In this document: positions 44,418-54,552 of the stretch, in pieces
Layout of the letters: each line of letters begins with the position of its first letter
How positions within the stretch are numbered: position 1 is the stretch's first letter
DNA from: Pseudoalteromonas aliena SW19
Lineage (GTDB): Bacteria > Pseudomonadota > Gammaproteobacteria > Enterobacterales > Alteromonadaceae
Reading direction: 5' to 3'
Assembly: GCF_014905615.1 (NCBI RefSeq)
Contig: NZ_AQGU01000028.1
Span: forward strand, 207,775 to 271,774
DNA: 64,000 bases
Position numbers and translations under genes: made by a program
The notes under the pieces: model-generated
What the model was told of the DNA's origin: nothing
The model's database searches: none
What the model saw: the letters and a program-made list of their open reading frames with translations, nothing else

Positions 44418-45296
44418 ATGCTATCAATAAAAGGGTTATCAAAAACCTACGATAACGGTGTTCATGCATTACAAGGTGTTAATTTAACTATTCCTAAAGG
44501 GATGTTTGGTTTACTGGGCCCTAATGGTGCGGGGAAATCTTCATTAATGCGAACGATCGCTACACTGCAATCAGCCGATAGTGGCAGCGTTGTATTTGAT
44601 GGTATTGATGTGCTAACACAACCTAAAAGCTTACGTGAGCGTTTAGGTTATTTACCACAAGACTTTGGTGTTTATCAGCGTGTTAGTGCTTATGATTTAC
44701 TTGATCATATGGCGATTTTGAAAGGTTTAAGTAATAAGGCTGAACGTAAAGAGGCCGTTGAAGGGTTGTTAGCACAAACTAATTTATATGATCATCGAAA
44801 AAATGCCGTGAGTGGTTTCTCGGGCGGTATGCGCCAACGTTTTGGTATTGCACAGGCTTTATTAGGTGACCCTGATTTACTTATTGTAGATGAGCCAACA
44901 GCAGGGCTAGATCCTGAAGAGCGCAATCGCTTTCATAACTTATTGGTCGGTTTAGGCGAAAGTAAAGTGGTGATTTTATCAACCCATATAGTTGAAGATG
45001 TATCTGAGCTTTGCCCAAATATGGCCGTGTTAGCAAGTGGCCAAATTTTACTTGAAGGCAACCCAATTGAGTTGACTGACACGCTGCAGGGAAAAATATG
45101 GCACAAAGCGATGAGCCAAGCAGAAGCTGCAGAGCTGGAGCAATCATTACCGGTAATAGCGAAGCGTTTGTTTGCAGGCAAAACATTACTCAGTGTGTTT
45201 GCTGACGATGCGCCAGAAGGGTTTGAGTCTAAGCCTGCTGATTTAGAAGACGTCTATTTTTCAACATTGCACCAACACCGCAATAAAGCAGCATAA
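44418..45296 (+). CDS. ABC transporter ATP-binding protein
   Basis: 292 residues. Walker A GPNGAGKSS, Q-loop YLPQDFGVY, signature FSGGMRQR, Walker B LLIVDEPTAGLD and H-loop STHIVED. A C-terminal extension of about 70 residues. Eleven bases upstream of the ABC-permease/M1-peptidase fusion, which must be its membrane partner. Ribosome binding site AAAGGAAG lies before ATG 44418. Confidence 0.92.
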   Translation: MLSIKGLSKTYDNGVHALQGVNLTIPKGMFGLLGPNGAGKSSLMRTIATLQSADSGSVVFDGIDVLTQPKSLRERLGYLPQDFGVYQRVSAYDLLDHMAILKGLSNKAERKEAVEGLLAQTNLYDHRKNAVSGFSGGMRQRFGIAQALLGDPDLLIVDEPTAGLDPEERNRFHNLLVGLGESKVVILSTHIVEDVSELCPNMAVLASGQILLEGNPIELTDTLQGKIWHKAMSQAEAAELEQSLPVIAKRLFAGKTLLSVFADDAPEGFESKPADLEDVYFSTLHQHRNKAA

Positions 45297-45307
45297 GGAT
45301 ACTGATT

Positions 45308-48300
45308 ATGTTGTTTAAAATGATGCAATTTGAGCTGCGCTATTTTATGCGTCAGCCCTCTTTCTATATCACGTCACTTATTTTGTTTTTTCTTACTTTT
45401 ATGGCATCGGTTTCTGACTCGGTGCAAATAGGGGGAAGCAGTAATGTAAATATAAATTCTCCTTATGCAATTTTGCAAGTTATTGCGATTATGTCGGTGT
45501 TTGCTATTTTTTTAGTGGTCAACTTTGTTGGAAGCTCAGCCATTCGTGATGACGTGAATAAGCTCAACGAATTAGTATTGAGTAAGCCACTGAACATAGT
45601 TCAGTATAAAGCTGGAAGATTCATCGGGGCCTATTTAGTTACGCTACTAGTGTTTTCAAGCACTATGTTGGGTGTGTGGGTTGGTAGTGGTTTTGGTAGC
45701 TTAATGGGTTGGTTAGACAGTGAAATGATAGGCGAAAACCAACTAAGTTATTATTTAGTGCCTTTCTTTTATATTGCAGCACCTTCTTTGTTTGTTGTCT
45801 CATCACTCATTAATGCTGTGGCAATACGCTTTCGTAGCATGGTAACGCTTTATTTAGTTGCTGTTGCTCTACTTATTAGCTATCTGGTTGGATCTAATAT
45901 TTTCTCTGATATTCAATATCGTGAAATTTCAGCTTACCTTGATATGTTTGGTATGTCGGCAATGAGAATGCAGATGGAATACTGGACAATAGCAGAGCGT
46001 AACGTAATGGAAATTACCTTAACTGATCAGTTATTGCATAATAGGTTAATTTGGGTCGGTATTGCCTTACTAGCATTGGTAATTGCAGCGCTCAATACAT
46101 CTCATCATTTGGCACAAAAGCAAAAAGTGAAAGGCAAGGCCAGTAAGAATAATAATACTAATTATGCAGCTGCACTTAAGTTTAATATAACGGTAAAAGC
46201 GACGGGAAATAATGCGTGGTCGCAATTTTTAACGCGTACTGTTTTTGAAGTCAAACAAGTTATAAAAAGCTATTCGTTTGGTATTTTACTTATTTTATCT
46301 TTAGCGACATTAATACCTGCGTTAGTTGGTTCTATGGGCTCATACGGTACGGATGTTTGGCCTGTCACATTTAGAATGGTTGAGCTTATTCAAGGTAGCT
46401 TTGGTATATTGATGATGATAGTACTTGTTTATTATTGTGGTGAACTTGTATGGCATGATCGTGAATCACGAATGGCCGATATTATCGATGCGTACCCTGT
46501 TGCGAATTGGGTTTTTTGGGGCTCTAAATATGTAGCGCTGAGTGCTGTTTTATTATTGTTATGTGCATTTGGCTCCGTGGTGACATTGTTTTATCAAATG
46601 ATTATGGGCATGGCGAACTTTGATATTGCACAATATGTAATTAGACTCGGCTACTTATTTGTACTCGGCCTTATCTTCCAAGGTGGTTTTGCCTTTTTAT
46701 TACAAGTGATTAGCCCAAATAAATACGTCGGTATGGGATTATATGTGCTGTATTTTATCGCTACTTTGGTGATGAGTAACTATGGTTTTGAGCATAATAT
46801 GTTTGTAATAGGTCGTACACCAGAGGCGCCTTATTCAGATATTAATGGTTACGGCCACTTTTTAACTGCGGTGCATTGGTATAATTTATACTGGCTAGGT
46901 TTCAGTATGATTATTGCTGCACTTAGCTATGCGCTTTGGCCTCGTGGGGCAGGGCAAAATTTAAAAGCACGGGTTCAGTTGCTAGGCTATCAGCTAGGCA
47001 ATTCAGGTAAAGCGTTTATTGTATGTGGTACCCTTATTTTTGGTGGTGTAGGAAGTTTTATTTACTACAACACAACGGTCCTCAATCAATTTGTAACCAG
47101 TGAGCAGTATGAAGACTTACAAGAGCAATATGAACGTGAGTTTGGTCAGTTTGTAGATACGGCTTTACCTATCCCAACAGATGTTGTTGTTACTGCTGAT
47201 ATTTACCCTCAAGAACGTCGTATTACAGCTACCGTGGTAATGCAGATAGAGAATAAATCGCAACAACCTATTACGCGAATATTAGTAAATAAGCCTGATC
47301 ATACCCATAAATGGAGTGTTGAGGTGGATGGCGCGCAACTTGGGGAGTTAAACGAGCACTATCGTCATGCTTGGTTAGAGTTTACAGAGCCAATGCAACC
47401 AAACGAAAGCCGCGAAATTACAATGAGCGTAGAGCGTTATCCCGAAGGGTTTGAAGATAGAGGAAGCGATGAGCGACTTGTGTATAACGGTACTTTTATT
47501 GACAACACGGCACTGTTCCCAAGTTTTGGTTATTCCTTTGGTAAGCAAATACAAGATAAAAGTGAGCGTCGTCAAAGAGGTTTGCCAGAGTTAAAGCGCG
47601 GCAATAAAATTGAAGAAACGCAGTATCATAATCAGCCTTTGTTTGCGGATAACTATGTAAATTTTGCTGCCACAATTTCCACTGATGAGTCACAAATTGC
47701 GATGGTTCCAGGTTACTTGCAATCACAAAGTACTAAAAACGGCCGAACCACGTTTGTATACGAAATGGATGCACCTATGCTGCACTTTTACACTTTACTC
47801 TCAATGGAACTTGAGGTGAAAAAAGAGCAGTATAATGGCGTAAACATTGAAGTTTACCATCATAAAAATCATGCTTGGAATGTAGATGCAATGATTCAAT
47901 CTACCAAAGACTCTTTAGATTACTTCTCTAAAGAGTTTGGTCCTTATCAGCATAAGCAAATGCGTATTATTGAGTTCCCTCGCTATCGTAGTTTTGCGCA
48001 AAGTTTTGCTAACACAGTCCCGTTCTCTGAAAGTATGGGGTTTATTACCGATACGCGTGACTCTGATAACATTAACTTTCCTTACTATGTTACCTCGCAT
48101 GAGTTAGCACACCAATGGTGGGCGCACCAAGTGATTGGCGCGAACGTCGAAGGCTCTAATATTTTGTCTGAAATGTTATCGCAATATTCAGCAATTATGG
48201 TGATGAAAGAAAAGTATGGTGAAAACAACCTTCGTAAGTTTTTAAAGTATGAACTTGATCGCTACTTGTTTGGGCGCACAACGGAGTCTTATGATGAGCG

Positions 48301-48883
48301 TACTCTTGCACGTACAGTAGGACAGCAATACATCCACTATAACAAAGGATCTGTAGTTATGATGGCCATCCATGATTTACTGGGTGAACAACGTTTAAAT
48401 ACAGCTTTACGAGCGTTTTTACAAGATTACCAATATGCGCAAGAGCGTTATCCTACCACGTTAGACTTTATTGCTTATTTAAAACGAGAGGCGAGTGAGC
48501 AAGAGCAAATATTTATTGAAGATCAGTTTAATGCTATTACATTATATGAGCTAAAACTCAGTGATATTAATGTGCAAGAAGCTGAATCTGTTGATGGCGA
48601 GCATACCATTACGCTAACAATCTCTGCAGCAAAAAAACATGCAGATGGTGAAGGAAATGAAGAAGATGTACCGCTAGCGCAAATGATAGATATTGCTTTA
48701 TTTAGTGCAGATCCGAATGAGATACATAGTGAAAATACGGTGATCTACATGCAAAAACACGAGATAAAAACAGGTGAAAATACTATTACATTAAAGGTAA
48801 CAGAGTTACCTAAATTTGTTGGTGTTGACCCATTTATTAAGTTAATAGACAAGAAAAGTGGTGATAATATTAAAGCACTTTAG
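45308..48883 (+). CDS. ABC-2 type permease fused to an M1-family metallopeptidase
   Basis: 1191 residues. The N-terminal half (to about 600) has about twelve predicted transmembrane helices in two ABC-2 type blocks (FFLTFMASVSDSVQIGG ... and ILLILSLATLIPALVG ...). The C-terminal half is a gluzincin: zinc site HELAH (His931, Glu932, His935) with Glu955 in NILSEMLSQYSA as the third ligand, one residue further than the usual M1 spacing, and the MFM-like GSVVMMAIHDLLG after it. The arrangement suggests a peptidase on the outer face of an ABC channel. Substrate unknown. Confidence 0.88.
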   Translation: MLFKMMQFELRYFMRQPSFYITSLILFFLTFMASVSDSVQIGGSSNVNINSPYAILQVIAIMSVFAIFLVVNFVGSSAIRDDVNKLNELVLSKPLNIVQYKAGRFIGAYLVTLLVFSSTMLGVWVGSGFGSLMGWLDSEMIGENQLSYYLVPFFYIAAPSLFVVSSLINAVAIRFRSMVTLYLVAVALLISYLVGSNIFSDIQYREISAYLDMFGMSAMRMQMEYWTIAERNVMEITLTDQLLHNRLIWVGIALLALVIAALNTSHHLAQKQKVKGKASKNNNTNYAAALKFNITVKATGNNAWSQFLTRTVFEVKQVIKSYSFGILLILSLATLIPALVGSMGSYGTDVWPVTFRMVELIQGSFGILMMIVLVYYCGELVWHDRESRMADIIDAYPVANWVFWGSKYVALSAVLLLLCAFGSVVTLFYQMIMGMANFDIAQYVIRLGYLFVLGLIFQGGFAFLLQVISPNKYVGMGLYVLYFIATLVMSNYGFEHNMFVIGRTPEAPYSDINGYGHFLTAVHWYNLYWLGFSMIIAALSYALWPRGAGQNLKARVQLLGYQLGNSGKAFIVCGTLIFGGVGSFIYYNTTVLNQFVTSEQYEDLQEQYEREFGQFVDTALPIPTDVVVTADIYPQERRITATVVMQIENKSQQPITRILVNKPDHTHKWSVEVDGAQLGELNEHYRHAWLEFTEPMQPNESREITMSVERYPEGFEDRGSDERLVYNGTFIDNTALFPSFGYSFGKQIQDKSERRQRGLPELKRGNKIEETQYHNQPLFADNYVNFAATISTDESQIAMVPGYLQSQSTKNGRTTFVYEMDAPMLHFYTLLSMELEVKKEQYNGVNIEVYHHKNHAWNVDAMIQSTKDSLDYFSKEFGPYQHKQMRIIEFPRYRSFAQSFANTVPFSESMGFITDTRDSDNINFPYYVTSHELAHQWWAHQVIGANVEGSNILSEMLSQYSAIMVMKEKYGENNLRKFLKYELDRYLFGRTTESYDERTLARTVGQQYIHYNKGSVVMMAIHDLLGEQRLNTALRAFLQDYQYAQERYPTTLDFIAYLKREASEQEQIFIEDQFNAITLYELKLSDINVQEAESVDGEHTITLTISAAKKHADGEGNEEDVPLAQMIDIALFSADPNEIHSENTVIYMQKHEIKTGENTITLKVTELPKFVGVDPFIKLIDKKSGDNIKAL

Positions 48884-48900
48884 TTTTTAAGTGCAGTATG

Positions 48901-48934
48901 AAAAATGCCAGTCGTTTTACTGACTGGCATTTTT
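48901..48934 (+). terminator. Intrinsic terminator after the ABC operon
   Basis: 13-bp perfect stem AAAAATGCCAGTC/GACTGGCATTTTT with an 8-base loop, 18 bases past the stop. Confidence 0.88.
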
Positions 48935-49144
48935 ATAGCTATTAAAAGAGGTTATTGATAGCTAACAGTAAAGTTATTTCTACTATATATAAACTCATTT
49001 AGTAAGCAGCCCTCATCCTAAACTTTGTAGAAAATTGTATAAATTTTTGTATAAACCGCTACATTTTCCCCACACCTTCTTACGAACTTAACTCTAGTTA
49101 TTTTGTACACTGTTGTCATTAAGAGTAAACAACAAGGGATAAGC

Positions 49145-49456
49145 ATGAAGCAGCTAATGATAAGCGTTTTAGTACTAAGTCTAACTGCTTGCTCGGCGGT
49201 GACGATCCAGCCACAGCAAGCAACCAAAATAACAAGCAAAGCGAGTTATGAAGATAGCCGACCGTTCTTTTTATGGGGGTTGGTTGGAGAAGAACGCGTT
49301 GATGTGAAAAAAGTATGTGTAGATAAATCAGTGACGCAAATGCAGTCACAACAGACTTTTAGCGACGGAGCACTTAGTTTAATTACACTCGGTATATATG
49401 CACCTCACACTATTAAAGTATGGTGCCAAGATGAAATAGTGGGAGAGGCATTATGA
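49145..49456 (+). CDS. Bor-family lipoprotein
   Basis: 103 residues from ATG 49145, which has AAGGGA upstream; the open frame runs 14 codons further up. Lipobox SLTAC (Cys16). The C-terminal part QQTFSDGALSLITLGIYAPH matches the phage lambda Bor/Iss core (TFxxGxxxxITLGIYTP). Bor raises serum resistance in E. coli; a role in a marine bacterium is open. A chromosomal relative with a second related gene directly following (ATGA overlap) is seen here. Confidence 0.82.
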   Translation: MKQLMISVLVLSLTACSAVTIQPQQATKITSKASYEDSRPFFLWGLVGEERVDVKKVCVDKSVTQMQSQQTFSDGALSLITLGIYAPHTIKVWCQDEIVGEAL

Positions 49457-49776
49457 GTATTAAGTTACTTATAACAAGTTGTACGTTAATTATATTAACG
49501 GGATGTACGAACATTTACTTTGATAATGGTGTAAAAGATAACGTGAGCAATAAAACTCAAGAGAGTTCACAATGGCATCATAACTTTGCTCTTGCATTAT
49601 ATGAAGGATCTAAGCCGTTAGATTTAAGTACTCATTGCCCACAAGGTGAATGGCAAAGTGTTCATACGTATAAATCCTTTACCAATGGTTTAGCTGAATT
49701 AGCTGTTAATCAAGTGGGTCCTGCTTGGTATCCTAAAACAGTTGAAGTGAGCTGTACTAAAGTGCCATTTAAATAA
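49453..49776 (+). CDS. Bor-like lipoprotein, diverged second copy
   Basis: 107 residues. Lipobox ILTGC (Cys18). Keeps the frame of its neighbour in YKSFTNGLAELAVNQVGPAWYPKTVEVSC, where the ITLGIY core is replaced by a different segment. The start overlaps the first gene's stop, so the two are translated together. Diverged paralog by position and pattern. Confidence 0.7.
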   Translation: MSIKLLITSCTLIILTGCTNIYFDNGVKDNVSNKTQESSQWHHNFALALYEGSKPLDLSTHCPQGEWQSVHTYKSFTNGLAELAVNQVGPAWYPKTVEVSCTKVPFK

Positions 49777-49790
49777 CGTTATAAACGAGA

Positions 49791-49810
49791 AAAGGGCCAT
49801 AAGGCCCTTT
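49791..49810. terminator. Hairpin between the Bor pair and the TorF-like gene
   Basis: AAAGGGCC-ATAA-GGCCCTTT, perfect 8-bp stem between convergent genes. Confidence 0.7.
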
Positions 49811-49836
49811 GTGTTGCAGCAAGTAACACATTCTTT

Positions 49837-50514
49837 TTATAGGCTAAAGTCTACAGAGTAGGCAACGTAAGCTTTTAAATCTGAGCCATCGATATCATTA
49901 TCAGATAAGCCAAAAGTGAAGCTATCCTTAGAGATTGAAACGCCGTAATCGATGATGTTGTCATCACCAATAAAGTCGCCTGAGTAATGCCCCAAATGCA
50001 GCGCTATTTCAGTTCCATTACTACCAATAGTGAATCCATAGTCTGCTGTTAAATAAAGTGAATCACCAAAGTCGGAGCCATCACCACTAGCAGCTGAAGT
50101 TGCTAATATCGAAGCACCAAAAGTGAAACCTTCTACACTGATACTCCCGTAAATCTCAGAGAAATCTGCGTCAGCTTCTGAAGCCGCATCAGGGTAGGCA
50201 TAGTAAATATAACCAATATCATAGCTAACGCTTTCATTGATTGCGCCACTAAAGCCTGCATATAAGTCGAGCTCGTAGGTCATTTCATCAGCCCAAGAGG
50301 CATTTGATGCCCATGTACCGGCATAAAAGCCGGACTCGTTAGCGTAATCAATTCCGCCAGAAATAGCAGCGTCGCCTCCTGTTTGCTCTTGACCACGCCA
50401 TAAGTAGTTAGAGGTTGCTGCTGCATTTGCAGTGACCTCTGCAAATGTCGTTGTTGATGTTATGCCTGTAAACGCCAGTGCACTGAAGAGTATTGTTTTT
50501 TGTAGTTTTAGCAT
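49837..50514 (-). CDS. TorF-family putative outer-membrane porin (TIGR02001 type)
   Basis: 225 residues. Signal peptide with cleavage at TFA-E. The mature part starts VTANAAATSNYLWRGQEQTGGDAAISGGIDYANESGFYAGTW..., the diagnostic N-terminus of this family, and ends AYSVDFSL. Very acidic barrel, typical for marine bacteria. Function is only presumed to be uptake of small solutes. Confidence 0.9.
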   Translation of the reverse strand: MLKLQKTILFSALAFTGITSTTTFAEVTANAAATSNYLWRGQEQTGGDAAISGGIDYANESGFYAGTWASNASWADEMTYELDLYAGFSGAINESVSYDIGYIYYAYPDAASEADADFSEIYGSISVEGFTFGASILATSAASGDGSDFGDSLYLTADYGFTIGSNGTEIALHLGHYSGDFIGDDNIIDYGVSISKDSFTFGLSDNDIDGSDLKAYVAYSVDFSL

Positions 50515-50753
50515 GTTTCATTCCCGCTATATGATTTTTGCATACCAAGGTTTTATTATGTGTTGCTTTGACCTTTTAACTGGATGCATTTTTATTTTTT
50601 AACTGGGAAGGTAATAGCACTGTATGTGCCAGTCTCGTTTTAATTATTTTTAAATAAAATTAATACTATTAAAACAATTACTTATGATGGAATGATGTTT
50701 TTACAAAGAAGTGTTTTTATTTTCTGTCGCACGCTGCTGGTGCATAAACTAAC

Positions 50754-50780
50754 CTAGCTGCACTATTAAAGTACAGCTAG
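50754..50780 (-). terminator. Hairpin after the 387-residue hypothetical gene
   Basis: On the minus strand CTAGCTGTAC pairs with GTGCAGCTAG (one G-U) across a 7-base loop; placed 10 bases past the stop, followed by GTTAGTTT. Confidence 0.6.
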
Positions 50781-50790
50781 AAAAGGTTTT

Positions 50791-51954
50791 TTAGCCAAAA
50801 ATAGTGCGCATTAGACTAATTGTTTCGTTAACGCCGCGACCTTTTTGTACTTCATTTATTATAGAGTCACGTTTACTGCGAATATGCTCAGGGATATCAT
50901 CAGCAGCAAGTGCACGGTCTACTAATATTTCAGCCGATTCTTTACCTCTACGTTGAGTCTTACCTGTCGTAGTTGTGCTGCGCTTAGGTTTACTCAATAG
51001 TTTTATGTAATTAGAACTATCTGGTGTTTTATCATCAGCGTAGTAAAAGAAACATGGTATTAGTGCTTTAATAGCAACCAGTTGTTCTTCTAATTCGTTG
51101 CTTGCGCTAGCCATTTTGTACCATGACATAGCTTGAATACCTTTAACAATATCTTGCCAGTAGCGCTCAAAATCACTATTTTTAAGTTTAGGAACACCAA
51201 GAGCACCACATAATGCATCTAATCGATTATTAGTGATTGGAGTAAATAAATCTGGACGACGCATTGCTAGCAAACGAGTTGCAGGTGCAAGCGTTGGTTT
51301 TTCACCATTATCTGTGAATACTTTTGAATAAGCAGCAACAAATTGTTGATACTCATATTGAGTGATGTCACCTTCAAGCGGGATATTTGCAAGTGCGTCA
51401 TCAAAAGCACCCGGTAGATCGGCAAGCATCTGATGAAAACTTTTTGCACTTTTCGTTGATGCAAACCATTCAACGTCAAAGTTATAAGTACTTGGATCAA
51501 GTGATGCCATATGCTTACCGCTAAACGCAAGTAAGTCTTCAGGGATCATATCTTTAAGTGATTGTTCGCGAATACTCTTAATATAGCTAACTAAACGAAG
51601 TTGTTCATCAAGTGCAATAACGTCTTTGTGTTGCTCAACAAATACACTAACTACAGGCCACGGTGCAATACGCAACGTTTTAACTTGTAAAAAGCTGATC
51701 GCTGAAATGAGCTGATCATGAAGCTTTTTAAGTACAGGCAACTGTTGTGGCTCTAGTAAATCGTAGTTCATACGATCTCTGCTTGCGCTTAATAGTTCGT
51801 AACACCAAGGTAAAAAATCATCAGGGTGGTTTTCTACTTTCACGGCCATAAGGTTAAGGCTTAACTCTGAAGATTGCTTCAGAATGTTCTGATAGATGTT
51901 ATTTTCTTGTTCGCCTAGTGTCATTTTTGACGGTGAAATTAGCAGTTTTTTCAT
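50791..51954 (-). CDS. Conserved hypothetical protein of 387 residues
   Basis: No signal peptide, no membrane segment. The N-terminal half is helical (MKKLLISPSKMTLGEQEN... with Leu/Val heptads). The middle has SKVFTDNGEKPTLAPATRLLAMRRPDLFTPITNNRLDALC, which resembles the DNA-end/nuclease-adjacent conserved blocks of uncharacterised cytosolic proteins. A basic linker (KPKRSTTTTGKTQRRGKE at about 325) is followed by a short helical tail. I do not recognise the family. It stands alone with its own terminator. Confidence 0.65.
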   Translation of the reverse strand: MKKLLISPSKMTLGEQENNIYQNILKQSSELSLNLMAVKVENHPDDFLPWCYELLSASRDRMNYDLLEPQQLPVLKKLHDQLISAISFLQVKTLRIAPWPVVSVFVEQHKDVIALDEQLRLVSYIKSIREQSLKDMIPEDLLAFSGKHMASLDPSTYNFDVEWFASTKSAKSFHQMLADLPGAFDDALANIPLEGDITQYEYQQFVAAYSKVFTDNGEKPTLAPATRLLAMRRPDLFTPITNNRLDALCGALGVPKLKNSDFERYWQDIVKGIQAMSWYKMASASNELEEQLVAIKALIPCFFYYADDKTPDSSNYIKLLSKPKRSTTTTGKTQRRGKESAEILVDRALAADDIPEHIRSKRDSIINEVQKGRGVNETISLMRTIFG

Positions 51955-52431
51955 GCCTTGTAGAATCTCCGGATTAGATATATAATTTTTTGCTGGTCTA
52001 TTTTAGCGCAATTACATCAATAACAACAGCATTGTCCTTCCCCCTCTTAATTGAAGTAGTTAAATCATGATGTTTTTCAAGCAATAAATATTGAATTATC
52101 GCTGTATATTATTCATTGTCACCTAATATATACAGGCTTTCAGCTGAGATATTAAAGTATTGCGCTATTTTAAGTGCGAAAAATTAATGTAATTTTAAAC
52201 TGTTCCATGAAAGACCATAATTAAGTCTGTAGGTCTCTGGTGATTGTTTTTATGTTTTTTGAAATTAGCTAATTTGTTTTTAGAGTCATTCCCAAAGTTG
52301 ATAAATATTTCAGTGCATATTCATTTCGAAATGATTTTATTACTAATAATGAGTTTTTTTAACTTCACAATGCTTTTAAAGCTAACAGTCGCTATGATAA
52401 GAATATTATTTGCACGTTTTAAAGGACGATC
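51955..52431. other. Intergenic region upstream of asmA
   Basis: 477 AT-rich bases. A 63-codon plus-strand frame ends at the asmA start but lacks a ribosome binding site and has a composition of chance ORFs. Promoters for the divergent genes must be here. No repeat of the family is seen. Confidence 0.45.
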
Positions 52432-54402
52432 ATGAAAACCTTACTTAAAATTATTGGTGTAATACTATTACTATGTATTGCATTAATTGTTGCTGCACCT
52501 TTTTTAATTCCTACCGATACCATTTTTAATAAAGTATCTGAACAGGTAGAACAAACTACTGGGCGCACTCTTACTATTAAAGGTGATAAAACTCTCAGTG
52601 TGTTTCCTGCCCTAAAGTTAGAACTTAACGATGTGCATTTTGCAAATATGGAATCAGGTTCGCGCGCCGACATGGCGAGTATGAAACAGCTTGCTGTACA
52701 TATACCTTGGTTTTCATTATTTGGTGGTGAGTTTAAATTAGATAAGTTTGTTATAAACGAACCAAATATCCTATTAGAAACCGACAAAAATGGTAAAGCT
52801 AATTGGCAGTTGTTTGATGCAGTTGCAGAGCAACCTAAAGAGCAAAGTCAATCAGGTGAAGCGATAAAGCTTCCAGATAACTTTGATATTGAGCTTGGTG
52901 AGGTTGCTATTTATGGTGGCACCTTTACTTACCTAGATGGTCAAACAGGTGCTAAGCAACAAATTAGCGATTTAGAACTCGCTATTTTACTTCCTTCACT
53001 TCGTAAAACATTAGAAGTAAAAGGGGGTATTACTTATATGCAGGAGCGCTTTGAGCTTGATATAAAACTAGATACTCCTGCTAAAGCAATTGAAGGTGCA
53101 ACTTTTAATGTTGAACAAAGTTTAGATTCTCGTTTAGTTGATTTAACGTTCAAAGGAAGTATAGCTAAGCAAGGGCAAGATATTAAAGGTCAGCTAGCAC
53201 TGGGCGGTGAGTCTGTTAAAAGTATTGCGAAATGGCAAGGTGTAGAGTTAGACGCTAAAGACAATGCTTTTAACGCATTTAGTGTAAACGGTAAAATGCA
53301 CCTAGTAGGTGAGAAATTTAATCTAGAAGATTTAGTCGCGACGTTAGACGCATTGGAAATAAAAGGTAAGAGCGAGCTCAATCTAGGCAAACGTTTAGCT
53401 ATAAATGCTGATATTGATTTAGGTATGCTTGATTTAAACCCGTACCTACCTGAAGCAGTAGCAAAACAAGAAGAGCCAGTAGAGCAAAATGATAAACCTG
53501 CAGAACCAATAGTATGGGATGACAGTAAAATTGATTTAAGTGCATTAAATTCACTAGATGCGGATGTAGTTATTCGTTCAAGTGGATTAAAAGCCAACGA
53601 TATTAAGCTCGATGCTAATCAATTTACTGTCGCCTTAAAAAATAGCATTGCAAAACTAAGTCTAGATAGCTTTTCTGCTTATGAGGGGTCAGGTAAAGGC
53701 GTTATCAATATAAACGTACAACAAGTACCTTATAAAATATCAACTAATTTTGACTTAGCAGATATAGATGCACAGCCTTTATTAACGGATGCGACAGGTT
53801 TTGACAAACTGATGGGTAAGGGGTCTTTAAATTGGAACCTAAATACAACAGGTCAAAGTCAAAAATCATTTATTGGTGCGCTCAACGGAAAGCTTGGATT
53901 TGAGTTTGCTGACGGAGCTGTAAAAGGTGCGAATATAGCTGAGATGGTTCGTAAAGGTAAGGAACTTATTTCAGGCAACTTTGGTGCTGCATCGGAAGGG
54001 CTTGATAGCGGATTTGAAGAATCAGAGCAAACAGATTTCTCAGCATTATCGGGTAGCTTTAACTTTACCAACGGCGTTGGCAGAAATACTGATCTATCAC
54101 TAATTAGCCCGTTAATTAGAATATCTGGTGAAGGTGATGTTAATTTACCTAAAACAACAGTAAATTATCGCTTAGTAACCGGCATTGTTAGCTCAATCGA
54201 AGGACAAGGTACTACCGACGACAGTACTGGGTTTAAAATACCACTTCGAATAAAAGGGCCTTTTCACGATGTAGGCATAAAGCTTGATGTAAGTAATGTG
54301 CTTAAGGATGAAGCCAAACAAAAAGTCGATGAAGCAAAAGAAAAAGCTAAAAAGAAGGCGAAAGAAAAAATTAAAGATAAATTAAAAGGTTTATTTGGTT
54401 AA
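52432..54402 (+). CDS. asmA: AsmA family protein
   Basis: 656 residues. N-terminal inner-membrane helix (about 5-22), then the AsmA/chorein-like N-terminal block (FNKVSEQVEQTTGRTLTIKG, DVHFANMESG) and the long beta groove, ending with the conserved AsmA C-terminal core NGKLGFEFADGAVKGANIAE and GDVNLPKTTVNYRLVTG. The last 35 residues are an extremely Lys/Glu-rich helix. AsmA-like proteins span the periplasm and carry phospholipids towards the outer membrane. It directly precedes the spc ribosomal operon. Confidence 0.92.
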   Translation: MKTLLKIIGVILLLCIALIVAAPFLIPTDTIFNKVSEQVEQTTGRTLTIKGDKTLSVFPALKLELNDVHFANMESGSRADMASMKQLAVHIPWFSLFGGEFKLDKFVINEPNILLETDKNGKANWQLFDAVAEQPKEQSQSGEAIKLPDNFDIELGEVAIYGGTFTYLDGQTGAKQQISDLELAILLPSLRKTLEVKGGITYMQERFELDIKLDTPAKAIEGATFNVEQSLDSRLVDLTFKGSIAKQGQDIKGQLALGGESVKSIAKWQGVELDAKDNAFNAFSVNGKMHLVGEKFNLEDLVATLDALEIKGKSELNLGKRLAINADIDLGMLDLNPYLPEAVAKQEEPVEQNDKPAEPIVWDDSKIDLSALNSLDADVVIRSSGLKANDIKLDANQFTVALKNSIAKLSLDSFSAYEGSGKGVININVQQVPYKISTNFDLADIDAQPLLTDATGFDKLMGKGSLNWNLNTTGQSQKSFIGALNGKLGFEFADGAVKGANIAEMVRKGKELISGNFGAASEGLDSGFEESEQTDFSALSGSFNFTNGVGRNTDLSLISPLIRISGEGDVNLPKTTVNYRLVTGIVSSIEGQGTTDDSTGFKIPLRIKGPFHDVGIKLDVSNVLKDEAKQKVDEAKEKAKKKAKEKIKDKLKGLFG

Positions 54403-54415
54403 TTTACTCTGATTT

Positions 54416-54452
54416 AAACAAACAAGGCACCTTAGAGGTGTCTTGTTTGTTT
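54416..54452 (+). terminator. Strong terminator between asmA and the spc operon
   Basis: 17-bp stem AAACAAACAAGGCACCT against AGGTGTCTTGTTTGTTT (one G-U), 3-base loop, 13 bases past the stop. It separates asmA from the ribosomal genes. Confidence 0.85.
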
Positions 54453-54552
54453 TGTAACCATCTGTAAAATAGTTACATAGCCGTAATTGCTCAAGTTTAA
54501 TTATCTCCCACTCTAAATTAATTAAAAAATAACCTATCGCTACTCCTTCAAT

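Noticed and set aside
52244..52435. 63-codon frame overlapping the asmA start
   Set aside because: Hydrophobic chance frame with no ribosome binding site; the overlap with asmA is not enough support.
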